Assembly (NCBI RefSeq): GCF_023101765.2
Contig: NC_064228.1
Coordinates: 486,501-550,500, forward strand
Length of the DNA: 64,000 nucleotides
Direction: 5' to 3'
Origin: Spodoptera frugiperda
Lineage: Eukaryota; Arthropoda; Insecta; Lepidoptera; Noctuidae
Of the stretch, positions 29,701-44,700 are shown in pieces. Within the stretch, counting starts at the first letter, position 1. Every line of letters begins with the position of its first letter. The position numbers and the translations under genes are program-made. A model generated the notes under the pieces. The model was not told the DNA's origin, searched no databases, and saw only the letters and a program-made list of their open reading frames with translations.

Positions 29701-32700
29701 GTGTGAGAGTAAGCAAGTAAAGGCAATTATTATCGTTCATTTGAAATAACAATTGTATGAAATATTTCTTCTTTGTTATTGTAGGATTTCTTGTTAAAAC
29801 AGTGAATGGTATGCCTGGAAGGATATTGAAATGATTTCAATCTGATTCTGATGTTGGAATACATTGAAACATTGATTTGTAAAATTCAATTGTCTACATT
29901 TCTACAAAATTGGAGCTATACCTACTTTTATAATAACTATCGTGAGACATACTAAATTAACTAAAACGCACACTGCTCAAGATGAAAAGTCCCTCTGTGA
30001 CTTGAAACTAGTAGAGCTTTTCTCCATTAATTTACGAGAATAAACCGTGATTTTTAGCTAATGGAGCTATACCTTTTAGTAGTAGGTATATAATCTAAAA
30101 AGTTTGTTTATTTGAACGCACTAATCTCCAAAACTACTAGTCTTATTTTAATAATTATTTTTATTTTGCATAATCCATTTATCGAGGCTATAAAACATCC
30201 CGCTACGACTCATAGGAGCTGAGCTGAGAGAGTGAAATCGCGCCAGAGTAGCTAGTAAATTCGTTTATTTGTAAGGTGCTAATCTCAAGAAGTGCTGGTT
30301 CAGATTGAATGATGGAAAGATTGAAGGAAGGCTATACACTATGAAACATCACGCCACAATCAATAGAAGCCACAGCAGATAAAACTGCGCAGAACTCACT
30401 AGTTTACGATATGCGTAGTCATAAAGTGGTTCTATAATTTTCACAAAGTAAGCTAAAACTGTCTCGTTGGTCAGGTTCAATTCCCGGACTGAGTAAATTG
30501 GATCCCCACAAATATAGCTGAAGCTAATGAGATTAAGTTTAGATACTATATTATGTTGTATGTTATCTCGAACTCGGTGTAAAGTATCACAAGTTTTCCG
30601 TTTACGTTCCAAAGTTATGAGTACGATCACAATGTACGTAATACATTAAAAATAAAATTGTACATTGTTGTTAATGTGGAGTTTTCGTGGAAATCGACTA
30701 ATATATTATATTTGGTTACTTTGTTGTTATATTTAGAAGTATATAACTTTTAATCTCGAAGAAGTATACAAAGATACATGCTCATATACAGGTCATATAA
30801 TGAGTCCACTGTAATAGGGGATGAGTCTATTGCCATATTCTGAACAAAATTTCATACCACGGTCTCACAGAAAACCAACGTGATACAATACTTGCGTTGT
30901 GTTTCGATGTGTGAGTGAGGTTACCGGAGGCCTTATTATCCCCTCTCTCCAATCTTTCCAATCCCCGATTCCCCAACGACCCTTAAATTCCTAACCCCCA
31001 AAACGCCGACAACGCACTTGTAACACCTCTGGTTTTTCAGCTGTCTATGGGTGACGGCGATTGCTCACTATCAGGTGATACGTCTGCTCGTTTACCGGCT
31101 TATACCATAAAACTTAGGAAGGCTATAACTTTTACTCAACATAGGTATCGAACCCAAGCCCTAGACAGAGTTACACTAACGAACAATAAAGCAAGTAATA
31201 ATGTCTAATAAATAGGACACAAAATCCATTTCAAAATTTAAACGAAAACGACCTGAAAGCAATTAGATTGTTATCACTAAGTACTAAACACAGGAAATTG
31301 TTGGAACAATGGAAGTTTCTGAACATTTCAGCCTTCAGGCTTTGTAATATTTGTTTTCAGACACTATAGGATCAAAGTACTGAAATTATTTTGTTCAAGT
31401 TTCTAAAGCTTTGTGATCTTTGCAAATCGATATCGTTCTCAGCTCCGAATCATTTTTGGATTCTGATTATATCTAAATGTAGCTTTACTTTATTGTATTT
31501 TGGAAAATTCGTAGCAGCTTTTATAATAGAAGGTTTTGTGGTAATGCAATGGTTATCTTCTCAATTCAATACGTTTGATTTAAATGCTATTCTTCTAGAT
31601 AAGTCTTCTTTGTTCATGTTCTTGATAGAAATATATTGTATAGAAAATAAATTTCATCATTCCATTTTAACGATTTTCATATTTTATTTTAAATACGTAG
31701 ACGTAGGAGGACTGGTATTTTTTTATGAGGAAAAGTCGGTAAACGAGCTGACGGATCATCTGATGATTAGCAATCGCCGCCGGCCATGGACACCTGAAAC
31801 ACCAGAGGCGTTACAAATGCGTTGCCGGCCTTTTGGGGTTTAGAAATTTGAAGATAATTGGGGATACAGGGATTGGGGAGATGGGTAATAGACGTTAGTA
31901 GTAAAAAAACGGTATCAAAGGACTAGTATTCCTTATATTGTGCAGTTTTCATCACATTGATGCACCAGTACACATAAGTCTTCTCATTTTCCATCTTAAA
32001 AAACTGTCCCCATAGCACTGTTCAATTCATTATTTCTAAAAACAAACTCCAAATACATTTTGTCCCCAAACCATACCCTCTATCCTTTGCTGCATCATTC
32101 CCAAATCCGAGTAAATCTACCGAGAGATGTGTAATATAATGAAAGAGCATAGTTCTGTAAGCAACCTGATGTAGTGCTGTGATGTAGTGCTCTGGAGGAT
32201 AGCATCCTTTGATGATAACTCTATCAGGTGAACGGTAGTCAAAAAGCGCAGTAATTTCGATAGCGTGTGGTACAAGTTGTAAGGTGGTGGCGGTTTGAAA
32301 ATGTGTGAAGATTTTTCTTTAGTTCAATTTTGTGTTTTGGTTGGGTAATTTTTGTCAGGTTTGGTTAGGGAACGTGGATAATAGATTATTGTTTCGTGAT
32401 AAATAGCGTTTTAATACGCTTTAAATGCTGTTGTTATGTTTTTAAAAGAAAATAAACAACGAACTTCTTCTTTCGAATTTTTATTTTTACCTATTCAAAG
32501 GCTTTTTTTTTCTCAGCCATGGTCGTGCCATTGCAAGGTAAAGGCGTCCCTACCTCAAAGGTTATGATACCAAAAATATAAATAAATGCATGATGCAGTA
32601 GTTTACATAAAATTTCCGTCCTATTAAAAATTGGGAATCAAAATCAATGCTAGCCAAAAACTGTCAAATATCATTTAGGCGACAGGCTTTTACGATATTC

Positions 32701-35700
32701 GCTAGACAAGTAGGAGTTGTCAAAAACCTATTATAACCAGGATAATTTTTTCGGAGCTGCGGGGTACCTGGCGGGGTTTACCAGAGAAGAAACGGGGTGG
32801 TTTTTGGTCAGCAAGAGTTTAACACTTTCTCTCGCCTCGCCCATGGTTAGAGATATCATTGGACGATTTTCCGCTTAAGAAAAAAAAAAAATTGTTTCTT
32901 ATAACTTAGACCATCTACCAAACAAGTATCCCCGAAATCCGTCTCATTGTTTATTTACAAAGAAGGGGCAGGTAGCCAGATGTAGCGTGTGTACCCGACC
33001 GTGGCCGGACCCAGCTTTTTTCCTTTACAAAACACATTTGGTTCACTTGTCAAAGACTTTTGAAGTTTCACATTGATTCTGAGATGTTGAATAATATTAT
33101 ATTGCTGTCTTCGTGATCGTTGATCTAATAGTTATGTTCAGTATGAGGTATGAAGGTCAATTCCTGATACTGGCAAGGGTATTATTGCGATTTTACTTGG
33201 AAAAAACTTAAGTTACTCTCCAGTCTCCAAATACGTCTAGATACATTAAGTATTTAAAATAGTTATCTTAATCCATTCTGTCCATTTATTACATAACAAT
33301 TTCTGATTTTGGAAATATCAAATTTTCCTTAACTTCCGTAATAACGCTGATTTCGAACTTTGCTGTATGGCAAAGCTTTTGTCTATTGCATTAAAAACTG
33401 GTGAAAACTGCTTCATTGGCCAAGTAGTCGTAAGTGATAAAAGGCGTCACAATATTTGTTTATATATCATATATAACTGATAAAAAATTGTTCTTGGTTA
33501 CTGATACATATCTGATTACTTTTTATGTTTTAAAAGGCCTATTCAAATTACAAATCCAATCAAATTACCAATGAACTTCAACCCAATAAAATATACAACC
33601 CAGCAACTAATTCATTGCTATATATTGCCGATTAGATACTGACCGCTTACCAAAGGCATCTAAAGTCAATTACCTACGTATCGCTCACTCCTTTATCTCA
33701 CAAAGGGTAGGTAAAAGCCAATTAATACTAATTAGTTTTCCTACGAGTTAATAGTAATCCGGACACCGTTGATTTTAGGGAAAATCACAAGTTTTGGCCC
33801 GGATCATTCTCGCTAATGATTTCGGATTACAACGGAAATTGGTCTTTAAGTTGTCAATTTCTTCAATTGATTTTCAATCTTAATAGTTTCGTGATAAAGT
33901 TGAAAGTGTAGAATAGATTGTTTGTTATTATGAGTAAAATAATTTTAAATATCGGAAACTCATCAAAATTAATAAACATTCTAATAATAGCATTACTTTT
34001 GTCTGGAACTGTACACACACATCGTTAGGTAATTAATTGAATTATATCATTTAGTTTTCTCTTCACAAGAGTCGTAATTAAAAAGTTTGCAGTACAGTTA
34101 TTAATGAAATACCAAGATAGTATGATTATTGCATTATAATTAAAATTATTATGAGTCATAGTAAAAAACTCATAACTTTATTCGCATTGACTGCTTTGTT
34201 GGTATTTGATTCCCGGGTAAAGTAAAGTATTGTTAAGTTTCTTTAACGCTTTGTTCCTAGGAGGTCTATATTTCGTTAAATGACATTCAACGAAAAAGAT
34301 TTGTGCTTAGGCTAGTGCTGAATATCAGCGCCGTTGTGCTACGACATTTTAGCTGAGTACTCTGGCCTTTTTGCGTCATATTCCTAATTTGTTTAGTTTA
34401 ATTAATACCTTGTTTTGCATGCATTACTTTGTGGCGGTGCATATAAATTCTTTTTTCATTTAAAAAACAATGAATATATACTCACACGCACCACCAGTTC
34501 CCACAATCACGTAGCACCACAACACCCCAAGCCGATACAGCTCAATGATACGAACATAAATCCCGAACTCCCATCGACATTCAAATGTATTTGACATTTA
34601 TACGAACGAGGAAAACTTTTAATTTGTTCCGTCTCCATTGCCGCCCTACACAAGTTTCCCGAACGTATTTTTACTTCAAACTCCGACTTCGATAAGCTCC
34701 AACTCGATATACACATTAAAATAGAAATTTTCTTCGCAAAAAGTTGTGTTATACAAAATTGTACCTAGTTATGTTTGGATTAAGTTTCAAAATCGAGGAT
34801 TTATTATTCATTGTCAATCTAAGTTTACTTGTATATGAGAATAAATGTACGGTACGTGGGATGAAAATTACCTAATTTATATAAAGTACCTTATATTATA
34901 AAATTAGCTACCCCCACGCGTTTTCACCCGCTGCTCGGCTCCGTGTGTAGCGTGATGTTTTATATCCTATAGTCTTCCTCATTAAACGGACTATACAATT
35001 TAAAAAGAATTATGCAAATGGGACTAGTAATTCCAGAGATAATAGCGTTCAAATAAACAAACTAATTGTTCATCAGCTTTGTATAATAAAGTAATAATAT
35101 GTAGTAGTAATAAGTAAGTTAGGTATAAGATATAATATTTTCTTTACAATAATTTTATCTTAAACGAAACTAAACGACCTATAACTTGAATATAATAACG
35201 ACATCGAATACATTTGAAATTTATATTTAGTTTAAGCAGCTATTAGAATTTCATCCATTTTCAAGAACCACAATATTGCACTCGAAATAAGATATCTAGG
35301 TATTTTATGAGACCTAATTCAGGTTTGATTCTGTACCTACTGGCGGTGTCCTCATGACATTCAGACGACCTAGGATTTACGAACTACGTGTAGATATAAC
35401 AATAATTAATTCTGTTCATACATTTACAAATGAACCACTGACTTTTACAAATGCCGATTAAATTGCATACTTTGTTCTTACGCGCCGATTAATCGGTAAA
35501 AAAATTAAACCGAATTTTTCACCGTCTGGTAAATTGGTGTGCCAATGTCATAGGGGTCGCTAGCTGTACTGGATGCGACTAGAATTTATTGTGCGACAGA
35601 TAAGCTGGCCTGTTAGTAATATTACTAAAGTACTGAACATAGATTAAAGTGACAAATATGTGTATAAAAAGGGTGAAATTTTAGTGTTGAACGTAGCTAA

Positions 35701-38700
35701 GTACGTACTAACAATTTCTTTGTAAAATGAAACGTTTGAAATATCTGTCTGGGCATATTAGCTTCGATATATTACCTAGCTTTTGTGTTATTAATCTAGA
35801 CCTATTTAACAAAAAATATTATGCAATATCTACAAGCCAAAAATTTTGAAGAAAAAACACGCATACAACGTCACGCCTTTTATCCTCAAAGGGGTAGGCA
35901 GAGGTGCACATTACGAAATGTAATGCCGCTAAACAATGTACACCCACTTTTCACCATTTATGTTATAAGTCCCGTGTAATAGGGGGTGAGCCTATTGCCA
36001 TATACCGGGCACATTTCCAGACTCCCTACTACTATTCAGAAATTTTCGAAAAACCGAAAAAACTCAGTAATACTTTTCCGACCCGGGAATCGAACCCCTT
36101 GCCCGGCAGTCGCACTTGCAACAACTCGGCCAAAGAGGCAGTGAAGAAAATATCACACAAAAAAAAACATCTGATCCTCACAAAATCCTTACTTTCGAAA
36201 ATAAATAAGATTTCCAATTGAATTGGTTCTCTCAACGTTGCAGGGTTTCGAAATGTAATAAATTTCGCATGATGCTGCGGTTACGAGGCTTAATTTGATA
36301 TTAGCCATGCATTAAATTATTATAGCCTAGAAATTGGAGCCTATCTGATTTATTCACAGTCAGGCCCAGCTTTTATACTCAGTATAAATATAGTGTTGAC
36401 AGTTCAAATCCTTGTATAATGTCACCTTTCTGTCATTGCTTGAGGATGAATGTCTTTATTAGTGTTATTTAGTTTTCGTTTCATTAGTTTTATGTGTACT
36501 TGAGAGGCTTGGGGGATTTGGCATAAATATATGCTCTGTGCTACTCGTATTACTACTACCTCTTTATCGATATCTATCTAAGCTCTTCTAAATGTTTAGT
36601 AAAGCATTGTTATCTTTTGCATTTCTGTCATGAGGTATCGGTTGACTTGAGTTAATGCGGCCGATGATACGCTCGACTTATTTTATGTCAGATATTAACC
36701 GACCCTTAGTTTTTAAGATACAATTAATAAGTTCACTGTGGACATGAACTTCTTGCTACTACATATAAACTATTTTGCAATCCTGTAATTGAATTCAAGA
36801 CCCTTACACATCTTCACAAATTTTATCATCCTCTCAAACGCATCTAGGCTATTACCATTTAGTTACTAGATTACAAAATAAGTTCTTGTTTCATAATAAA
36901 TAAGGTTTCTGTTAAATTAAACCTCAATAACTAACCATAACCACTTTTGTTACAGTTGCCCCCTCCCACGTCACCATCTCTGGACCTTCAGAAGCCAGGG
37001 TCGGGGATCCAGTGCCCCTGACCTGCAGCACGGCTCCATCGAACCCTGCAGCAGACATCAAGTGGCTGGTACTAGGCAAGCATCATAAGGAAGCAAGCAA
37101 CAGGACTGTTATATCTCCTGAAGGTAAGGAATTAAGTTTTTTTTAAAGTGTATTGAATTGTTTGAATATTGAAGTAAAAAGTAGACTGAGATTTAAATAC
37201 TTACCGCCGTACTTCATGGTCATTTAATGGGTTTTATATGAAACACGCTGTACCACATGATCACCTGATGGTAAGCAATCGCCGCCGCCCATGGACACTT
37301 GAAACACCAGGCAGAGGCGTTACAAGTGCGTTGCCGGCTTTTTGGGGTTTAGGAATTTAAGGGTTGTTGTTCGGAAATCGGGGATTAAACCGGTAATCTC
37401 ACCCACACAACGCAAGCGTTGTTTCACGTCGGTTTTCTGTGAGGCCGTGGTATCACTCCGGTCGAGCCGGCTCATTCGTGCCTAAGCATGGCTCTCCCAC
37501 ACTTAAGTTATGGTTACTTAACCCAGTCCTTAGCAATTGTTTTCGGAACAAAAGTAACACGAGGTGAGCCTATTGCCATATGCTGGACACAACTCCAGAC
37601 TCCTTCATACCACTGAGAAATTTTCCTTAATCGATGTAGTGGCGGAAAAGACCAAACAAGCAAGTATTAAAAATAATATGAACAATAATTTTATAACCGT
37701 TAGCATATTTGTTACAAAGCATTCTAGCAAACATGTTATCTGCATAAATTCACAAAGATACATATAACACAAAAGAACTACTGGAACGCGCATCATAATA
37801 TCCTTGACCGATATACAAGAATGCTAGAATAAAACCCAGCGCTTTATAACAAAGAGCCGAGAACTAGGAAGGTTGATATGAAACACAATACAACTATTGA
37901 TTTGCAAGTAACTGAGCTCGAAGACGCTTCTAGTATTCTTAGTTTCATGTTTTTTTTTTGCAACACAACAATAGGTACATGTCAATAAATTGTTTGTGTG
38001 TTTTTAATACCTATGGGAGTAGACAGAGATGCACATTTGAAATGTAATAAGATTAATCCTATTGTCATGCTATTGTAAACCTAAACTCTACACTATTACT
38101 GAACATTTTCGGAAAAGTAAACGTCGTTAATGTTTTACTGAACCTGAAATCGATCTGTATCCTTAGCACGAGTTTGCTTTACGTTGAACGAAATCTAAAC
38201 GAGTGTGCGTTCGACGCTCTGATTGGCGGACGCGAATGGACCAACCAATCAGAGCGCCGAATACGTTCTGGTTTCTTTTTTGTTTAACGTCACTTAATCA
38301 GCAATCATAATTGAAACTTCTCGGAAAACGAAGCAATGAATTGTCCAAAACTTCTTTTTATAATATACATAGGTATCATAACACGAACCTATTTATTTCC
38401 CAAAGGGTACTCGGAAATATAACCGTCCACTTCTATCCGTTTATACCATGAGGTCATCTAAACCTACCATAATTAGGTTTACGCTAACATCAATTACAAT
38501 TTACTATTCCCAAATTGAATTTGATTCGACTATGCTCAAGTCAAATCCACTTAGGTGTAAAATTATATAGAATCCTTACGTACCCAATCCTTACGTCGCA
38601 TCAACAGCCTATAAGTGGCCACTGCAGACCAAGGTTCAAAGCAAGAGTAAGAACGGGGTGGATTTTAGTCACTGCTACTCAAGTTGCACTTAAATCTCGT

Positions 38701-41700
38701 ACTATCTCTGTCATTTACAAAGAATTTGTAGGGACAGAACTATATTTGAAAGCGTCTTAAAATTGAGTGACGTTTGAGTATTTGACCAAAGGAATCTGAC
38801 ACTCACTCCCGCCTTACCCAAGGCGGGAGAAGTCATTGGATGATTTTCCCCCCTCAAAAAAAAAAGGTTTGTCAGTGATGTCTACATAATCTTAGAAATC
38901 ACATATAACTAACTAGCTACTTCCGCGCGGTTTCACCCGCTCTGCTCGGCTCCTATTGATCGTAGCGTGATGTTTTATAGCCTATAGCCTTCCTCGATAA
39001 ATGTACTATCCAACACAAAAAGAATTATTCAATTCGGACCAGTAGTTCCGGAGATTAGCGCGTTCAAACAAACAAACAAACAATCAAACAAACTCTTCAG
39101 CTTTATAATATTAGTATAGTATAGATTTTGCTTTTGTTCCCAGGTGGTTGGATCACGACGTCGAATATCACAGTGGTGGTGGAACCTAACAAGAGGTCCA
39201 TAGTGGTGGTCTGCCATGGCATCAACGGACAACTGACGGAGAATGTAGTCGCCACACACACCATCAATGTGTTATGTAAGTATTTAGGCATAAGGTTCAA
39301 TTTTGGTTGTAGTTATGTATGGATAGGAAGGGAGGTGGTGCTTTTTGAGTCTGTGTGAAGTTAAATTAGACTCTAATGAGTTGAAATTACGGTTTGTTTT
39401 TGAATACTAGTCGATAAAATTAATTTCTTTACCAAGGACTTTGGAAAAAAGCAAAAAATATTCACTATTCGTCATATTCATGTTCACAATTTGCCATTTT
39501 AATAAAAAATATCCAGGTTCGACGAAAAATAACGAAATATCGAATGACAGATTATTTTTCATAAAATTAATAAGAGTTTTGAGTAATTTGAGATATAGAC
39601 ACTGTATTGACATTCTCTCATTATAACGATTGAAAAACGTCAAAAGAATACCTTTGAAAATATATTGATAAGCAATTCTAAGAAAAATAATAGCACATAC
39701 ACTTTTTTCTTAAAAAAAAAATACAATATTTATTTACGAAAGATACAGCGAACTCGAGAAACGTACAATAAAATTTCTACGAAAACTCATCGACTGACAA
39801 ATTCAATAAATATCACCCATATAAATAAATTGATACGCTTCTCAAAATCTTAGCTTAATCAATCAATAATTTCTCGGCACCGAAACACGGGAATCTGGGT
39901 AACCTGACCCAATAAAAATACTTTCCGTTTCGCGAAAATTCCATTACCATACGGAATATGATAATCCATAGTCTAAGGAGGCAGGCATGGATTTTTCCAT
40001 CAAATTCCTATTTGATTAGCGAGCTGTCATGAACAGTCGAGCTCGAAGCATATTGATGTGAGCGCAAATATATCAGAAACCACGTAAGGTTAACAAGATT
40101 TTTACAACTTCTAATATGAAATATGTCAAGAACTTCGCCCTCAAGTTTTGCACCGAAATCTGCTTGTTTTTTTGTATTTGTTATGAGTTTAGTGGGATTT
40201 TGTTTGCAGTTTTGTAAGTTTTTAAGCATTTAGTGCTTTATGTGAGTGGGACATGTCATTCAAAATTTTGATACAGTATTGACCATTAATATTATTATTA
40301 TGTAAATCGTCATGCTTTCTATACCCGAAGGGCGGGCAGAAGTGCACATATTGGCACTAGAATGTACACTCACTTTTCACAATATAATATGTTGTAAGTC
40401 CCATGTAATAGGGGGTGAGCCTATTGCCGGTATATTTATTTATATACCGGGCACATTTCCACACTCCGTGCCACTACTGAGAAAAATCCAAACATGCTCA
40501 GTATTACTTTGCCCGACAAGAGAATCGAACCCGATACCTCTTTCCTGGCAGTCGCAATTGTGACCACTTGACCAACGAGGCAGCAGTACTCAGCATAACG
40601 TAGTACTTAAACTAACTCTTTAAGCACCTACACTTGGATTTTCAATCTAAATCTTACATCACAATATAATTTTCATCTTCAATTTTATACTAACCAAAGC
40701 ATTTAGCAGTTCATGTAACTATAACATCAACTAAACTTCGTGTATAAGATAGAGAGAATAATTTATACGGCGACTCTTAGACTACGGATTAGATGTCACA
40801 CCTTGAGCTATTACTACCTCCTGGACTATTATGAATTAGACTCAAGCTTGAGTTTACCACTGTGCTACCAAACTGTAGACGGATTGAAATTGGACTTTAA
40901 ATTATATATTTGAGAGTCGCTTTTAGTGTTTTGATTGTTACGTAGTACTGGAAAGCTTAGGGGAGTAGATTCGATTATGGAGTTAAGTTTAAAAAAAATG
41001 CTTTTTGCTGGTTATGTAAATATTATAAAATAGATGTACACCCACTTTTCACTATTTGTGTTATAGATCCTCATGTAATAAATGTGTGAGCCTATTGCCG
41101 TATACTGGGAACAATTCCAGACTCCGTACTACTAATAAGAATTTTTCGAAAAACCGAAAAGAGGCCAGTAATTCTCATAATGTGCACCTCTGCCTACCCC
41201 TTCAGGGATAAAATACGACGTTGCGTTATTTTACACTTTCGAGTAATTAACTTTACTTAATCTAAATCACTTACTAAAAATGCCTTATCATACGTCTGAC
41301 TCTTAATACTTTTTAATTCGGTCCCAATCAACAGTGCATTCTTCATTAACACATTGAACGCCGTGGTGGTCACTGGTGACCGACGTTAGCGGAGGATTTG
41401 CCTTCAACAGTGTTCTATTGGCAGTCAAAGATTTAAAGATCAACTTAACTAATTTTCTACCTTCAAACTACAAACAACCCTAAAACGCCAACACCAATAA
41501 TTACGACCCCCAACACATAAACATATTTATACCCACAATTTTTACCCACATGTAACTTCATACGTAGTCTATTTGACTTTATAATAACTCGCAGTGTCTG
41601 AAACCCTTAGGCGACGTGACTCGGGTACATAGTACCCCTTATAGCAGAGTTGTGTTATCTAAAGAGATACACCCCGTATATAATATACAGGATGAGTGTA

Positions 41701-44700
41701 CGAAGGACATATTTCGAGAGAAGTGGCAACTCTTAAATATTCACTGGGAGGTCCCGAATGAGGTTTTTATGTTAAAGAGGGGAGGAGGAGGGGCAACTAT
41801 TTTTGAAATTATGGGTATTTAGTGTGTATTTGTGTAAGGTTGTAAGGTGTGGTCTTATGTGTGATGGAAGGAAATAATCATTGATTGTGTGGTTTCTGAA
41901 AATACACGATTACACATTATAATACAATTTATTTACAAATATAATTTACTTGAGACTACGACTATCAGAACTTAATTAAGTCGAAAAAATTGGGAGTGTC
42001 TTTTTATAATATTGAAATAACCACTTTTTACTACATGCTTATGTAGTACCAAAACAATGTTTTTTTATAAATTTTGTCTGTCTGTCTCGCTAATCTCTGA
42101 AATGGTTGGACCTGAATGGCTGAAATGACCTCTGTAGGTAAAAAAATCATATATTCATGCATCAGCATAAAACAAAAATAAAACCATATTTTTTAAATCC
42201 CCCTTACGAAATTTAACTCAAACACTTCATCTTAAAACCTGACCACCTTTAGACCTCACTTTAGTACTAAAGACCTACTCTGGCACCTCATTACCCCACC
42301 ATCCTCAATCTGAACACCATAAAAACTAGCATCTTGAAAAACTTAGCCATGGTCATACAGGACCCCTACACCAATCCCCTCCATCATTTGCGGTCTCAAC
42401 CCTTACACGGCCGTGGTAACTAAGATTACCCTTTAAATCATTTCTAGGCAGGGTTAGGGGTCTTTAGGACCCATTGTGGTCAAGCAAAGGGCTTTGTGTA
42501 TCGTGTGTGGTGTTACATGATCTTTGATATAAACCGCTTGCTCTGAAACCGTAGTGAAATTGGTTTTGTATGTTTGTTTATTTACATGAGATGGAGATAA
42601 GATTTGTATATTATATTTCCAATATTATCAGTAGACATGGTACACTCAGGATTATGCTAATCTATACTTATATATAAAGCTGAAGTGTTGTTTGAACGCG
42701 CTAATCTCCAGAACTACTGATCCGATTTAAATAATTATTTTTGTGTTCGATAGTGCATTTATTGAGGAAAGTTATTAGTAAAATAGTTAATTCGGGTTTG
42801 GGTGGCATGTGTATGTGAACGTGTACATTTTATAAGAGAAAAAAAATCAAAGAAACTTAATTGTACTTGCTTAATATCATAATATTCAAAATCACTCATT
42901 AAAAATACGTGAAAAATTAAAGCATTTCTACATAAAATCTCCGTTGTTGCTTCATGAAGGAAGTGAGAATCAAAGGCAGTTTGCTTCTGATTTTATTATA
43001 TAAATCCAAATTATTAAGGCTTGTCAGTCAAATAGCAAGACTTACCTTAATATTTTAGACCTTTTGTACTATAATGATTGTGAGTTAAAGGAATATTCCT
43101 CAAATGTAACAATATAATAATTCAGTACGAAATCTTTTGTTGTTATTTTAGGTAAACTAATGATGAAACTAAACATTACCTTTGCACGTGGCTTGAGGTC
43201 AATCAACGGGGTAGACTTAAAGATTTTAGCCTTTACCGTTTGTAGTTTGAGCTGAGCATTATTGTAATAGGTAACTGTCGTAAAACACACTTACTAAATT
43301 AACTAAAAAACATGGTTTACACACATAGTTTACTCCAATAATGGAGAAAAGCTCTACTAGATTCGAGTCACAGGCACTTTATATCATGAGCAGCTAGCAG
43401 AAGTTAGTTTAGAATAATCAAATAATGAATCATGACTGATAACTATTTTTCATCAGAAATGGGTAAAACAAGTTGATAGATACATTCTATGATTCTAATC
43501 TTTGATAGAATAATTTTATTTATTTTCTTTATCCCATTTCTACCCAAATATTCCCTACTCTAAATTATTTACCTATTTACATTTCCTAGTACCCGGAAAA
43601 TACTTTACAAAATGCATCAGCTATGGAAAATTTGCACGAAAATAAATTACGTTAAAACTTTTTCAATTTGAAAATTTTAATAGCACGGATTTGTGCCCCG
43701 AGGTTTGACGAGGAGCGCACTATAGCAGAAACTAATTACATAAGTGAACAGCTTTCCGGGAATATTTATATACAGAAATACCAGTATGTACTGACCGGTA
43801 AATATGTACAAATATCATACAACGCGCGGCCAACATAAACTGGTTTGTATAACTTCATATGTAGTTGTTAACTGGTTTGTATAACTTCATATGTAGTTGT
43901 GTATAAAAAGAATAAAAGAAGATATCTCGAATTCAAATCCTCGTATTGGGCAAAAACTGTTATTCAATTTTTCGAAATTCTTTGTAACGGAGTTTGAAAT
44001 CGTATTTGTTACAATTCAACATAACTACCTTTCGAGGAATGTAAACTGGTATTCTAAAAACTGTATATTTCACAAAAAAAAAAATTCAACACAGAACAAA
44101 AAATGTTCAACATATGTACATACTCGTATCTAAAACTGTAGAAATCCATTGAAGCGTAAAATCCGGGTTACCATGGAACATTTCCAAGTCGGATACCCGG
44201 GTTCCTATGTAACATATTAAACATAAAATGATAAAACTATTGCTGTATGAACAACAGCGGATACGTCCGGTCGAATTATCATAATATTTGCGGTGGCGGA
44301 AACACAGCTGACGTCACGCTAACATTTTGGGGTTCAGCAAGGAAATAGTTTAATCCATTGTGGTAGTTTTGGATACATACATAATATATTGAGCGGTGAG
44401 CCAGGTACCATTTGACGGTGATAAATTAGTTTTGTTTCTCGTTAAAAATGTATGTGCCTTACTCGCTGTTTCATCGATCAAATGCTGCTATTAACTTTGT
44501 GTTGTTTATGTTCTGTTAGCAGGCTTTTTGTTGCTATTTAAAAAGATTTTAGCTTTAATAACGTCACGCCTTTTATTCCCAAAGGGGTAGGCAGAGTTTC
44601 CCATTTATGGCACGTAATCCCACTGTCCAATGTACACCCACTTTTTACCATTTGTGTTAGCCTGTGAGCCTATTGCTATATACCGGGCACAATACCATAC

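Larger units (their letters stand above)
28326..36955 (+). other. 8.6 kb intron between Ig3 and Ig4
   Basis: It begins GTAAGTAT and ends TTGTTACAG. It contains a LINE 3' remnant, a truncated F element, the SINE-in-MITE nest at 29104-29557, B copies at 30.9 and 31.7 kb, a C copy at 32.8 kb, D copies at 30.1 and 34.9 kb and an inverted A SINE at 35.9 kb. The stretches 29.6-30.1, 33.5-34.9, 35.1-35.8 and 36.2-36.95 kb show nothing recognised. Confidence 0.85.
37124..39143 (+). other. 2.0 kb intron inside Ig4
   Basis: This GT-AG intron is largely transposon-derived. In order it holds a family B copy, part of a G repeat, a SINE fragment, a MITE, an interrupted family C element and a family D repeat that reaches almost to the acceptor. 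About 37.63-38.0 kb and 38.3-38.6 kb are unassigned. Confidence 0.85.

Noticed and set aside
31391..31843. 150-codon plus-strand open frame, the longest uninterrupted one outside the exons
   Set aside because: AT-rich intron sequence running into a family B repeat (ends ETPEALQMRCRPFGV, also encoded by another B copy). No splice or domain support.
34507..34716. Minus-strand 69-codon open frame as a small secreted protein
   Set aside because: No signal peptide or neighbouring exons, and the composition is like the surrounding intron.
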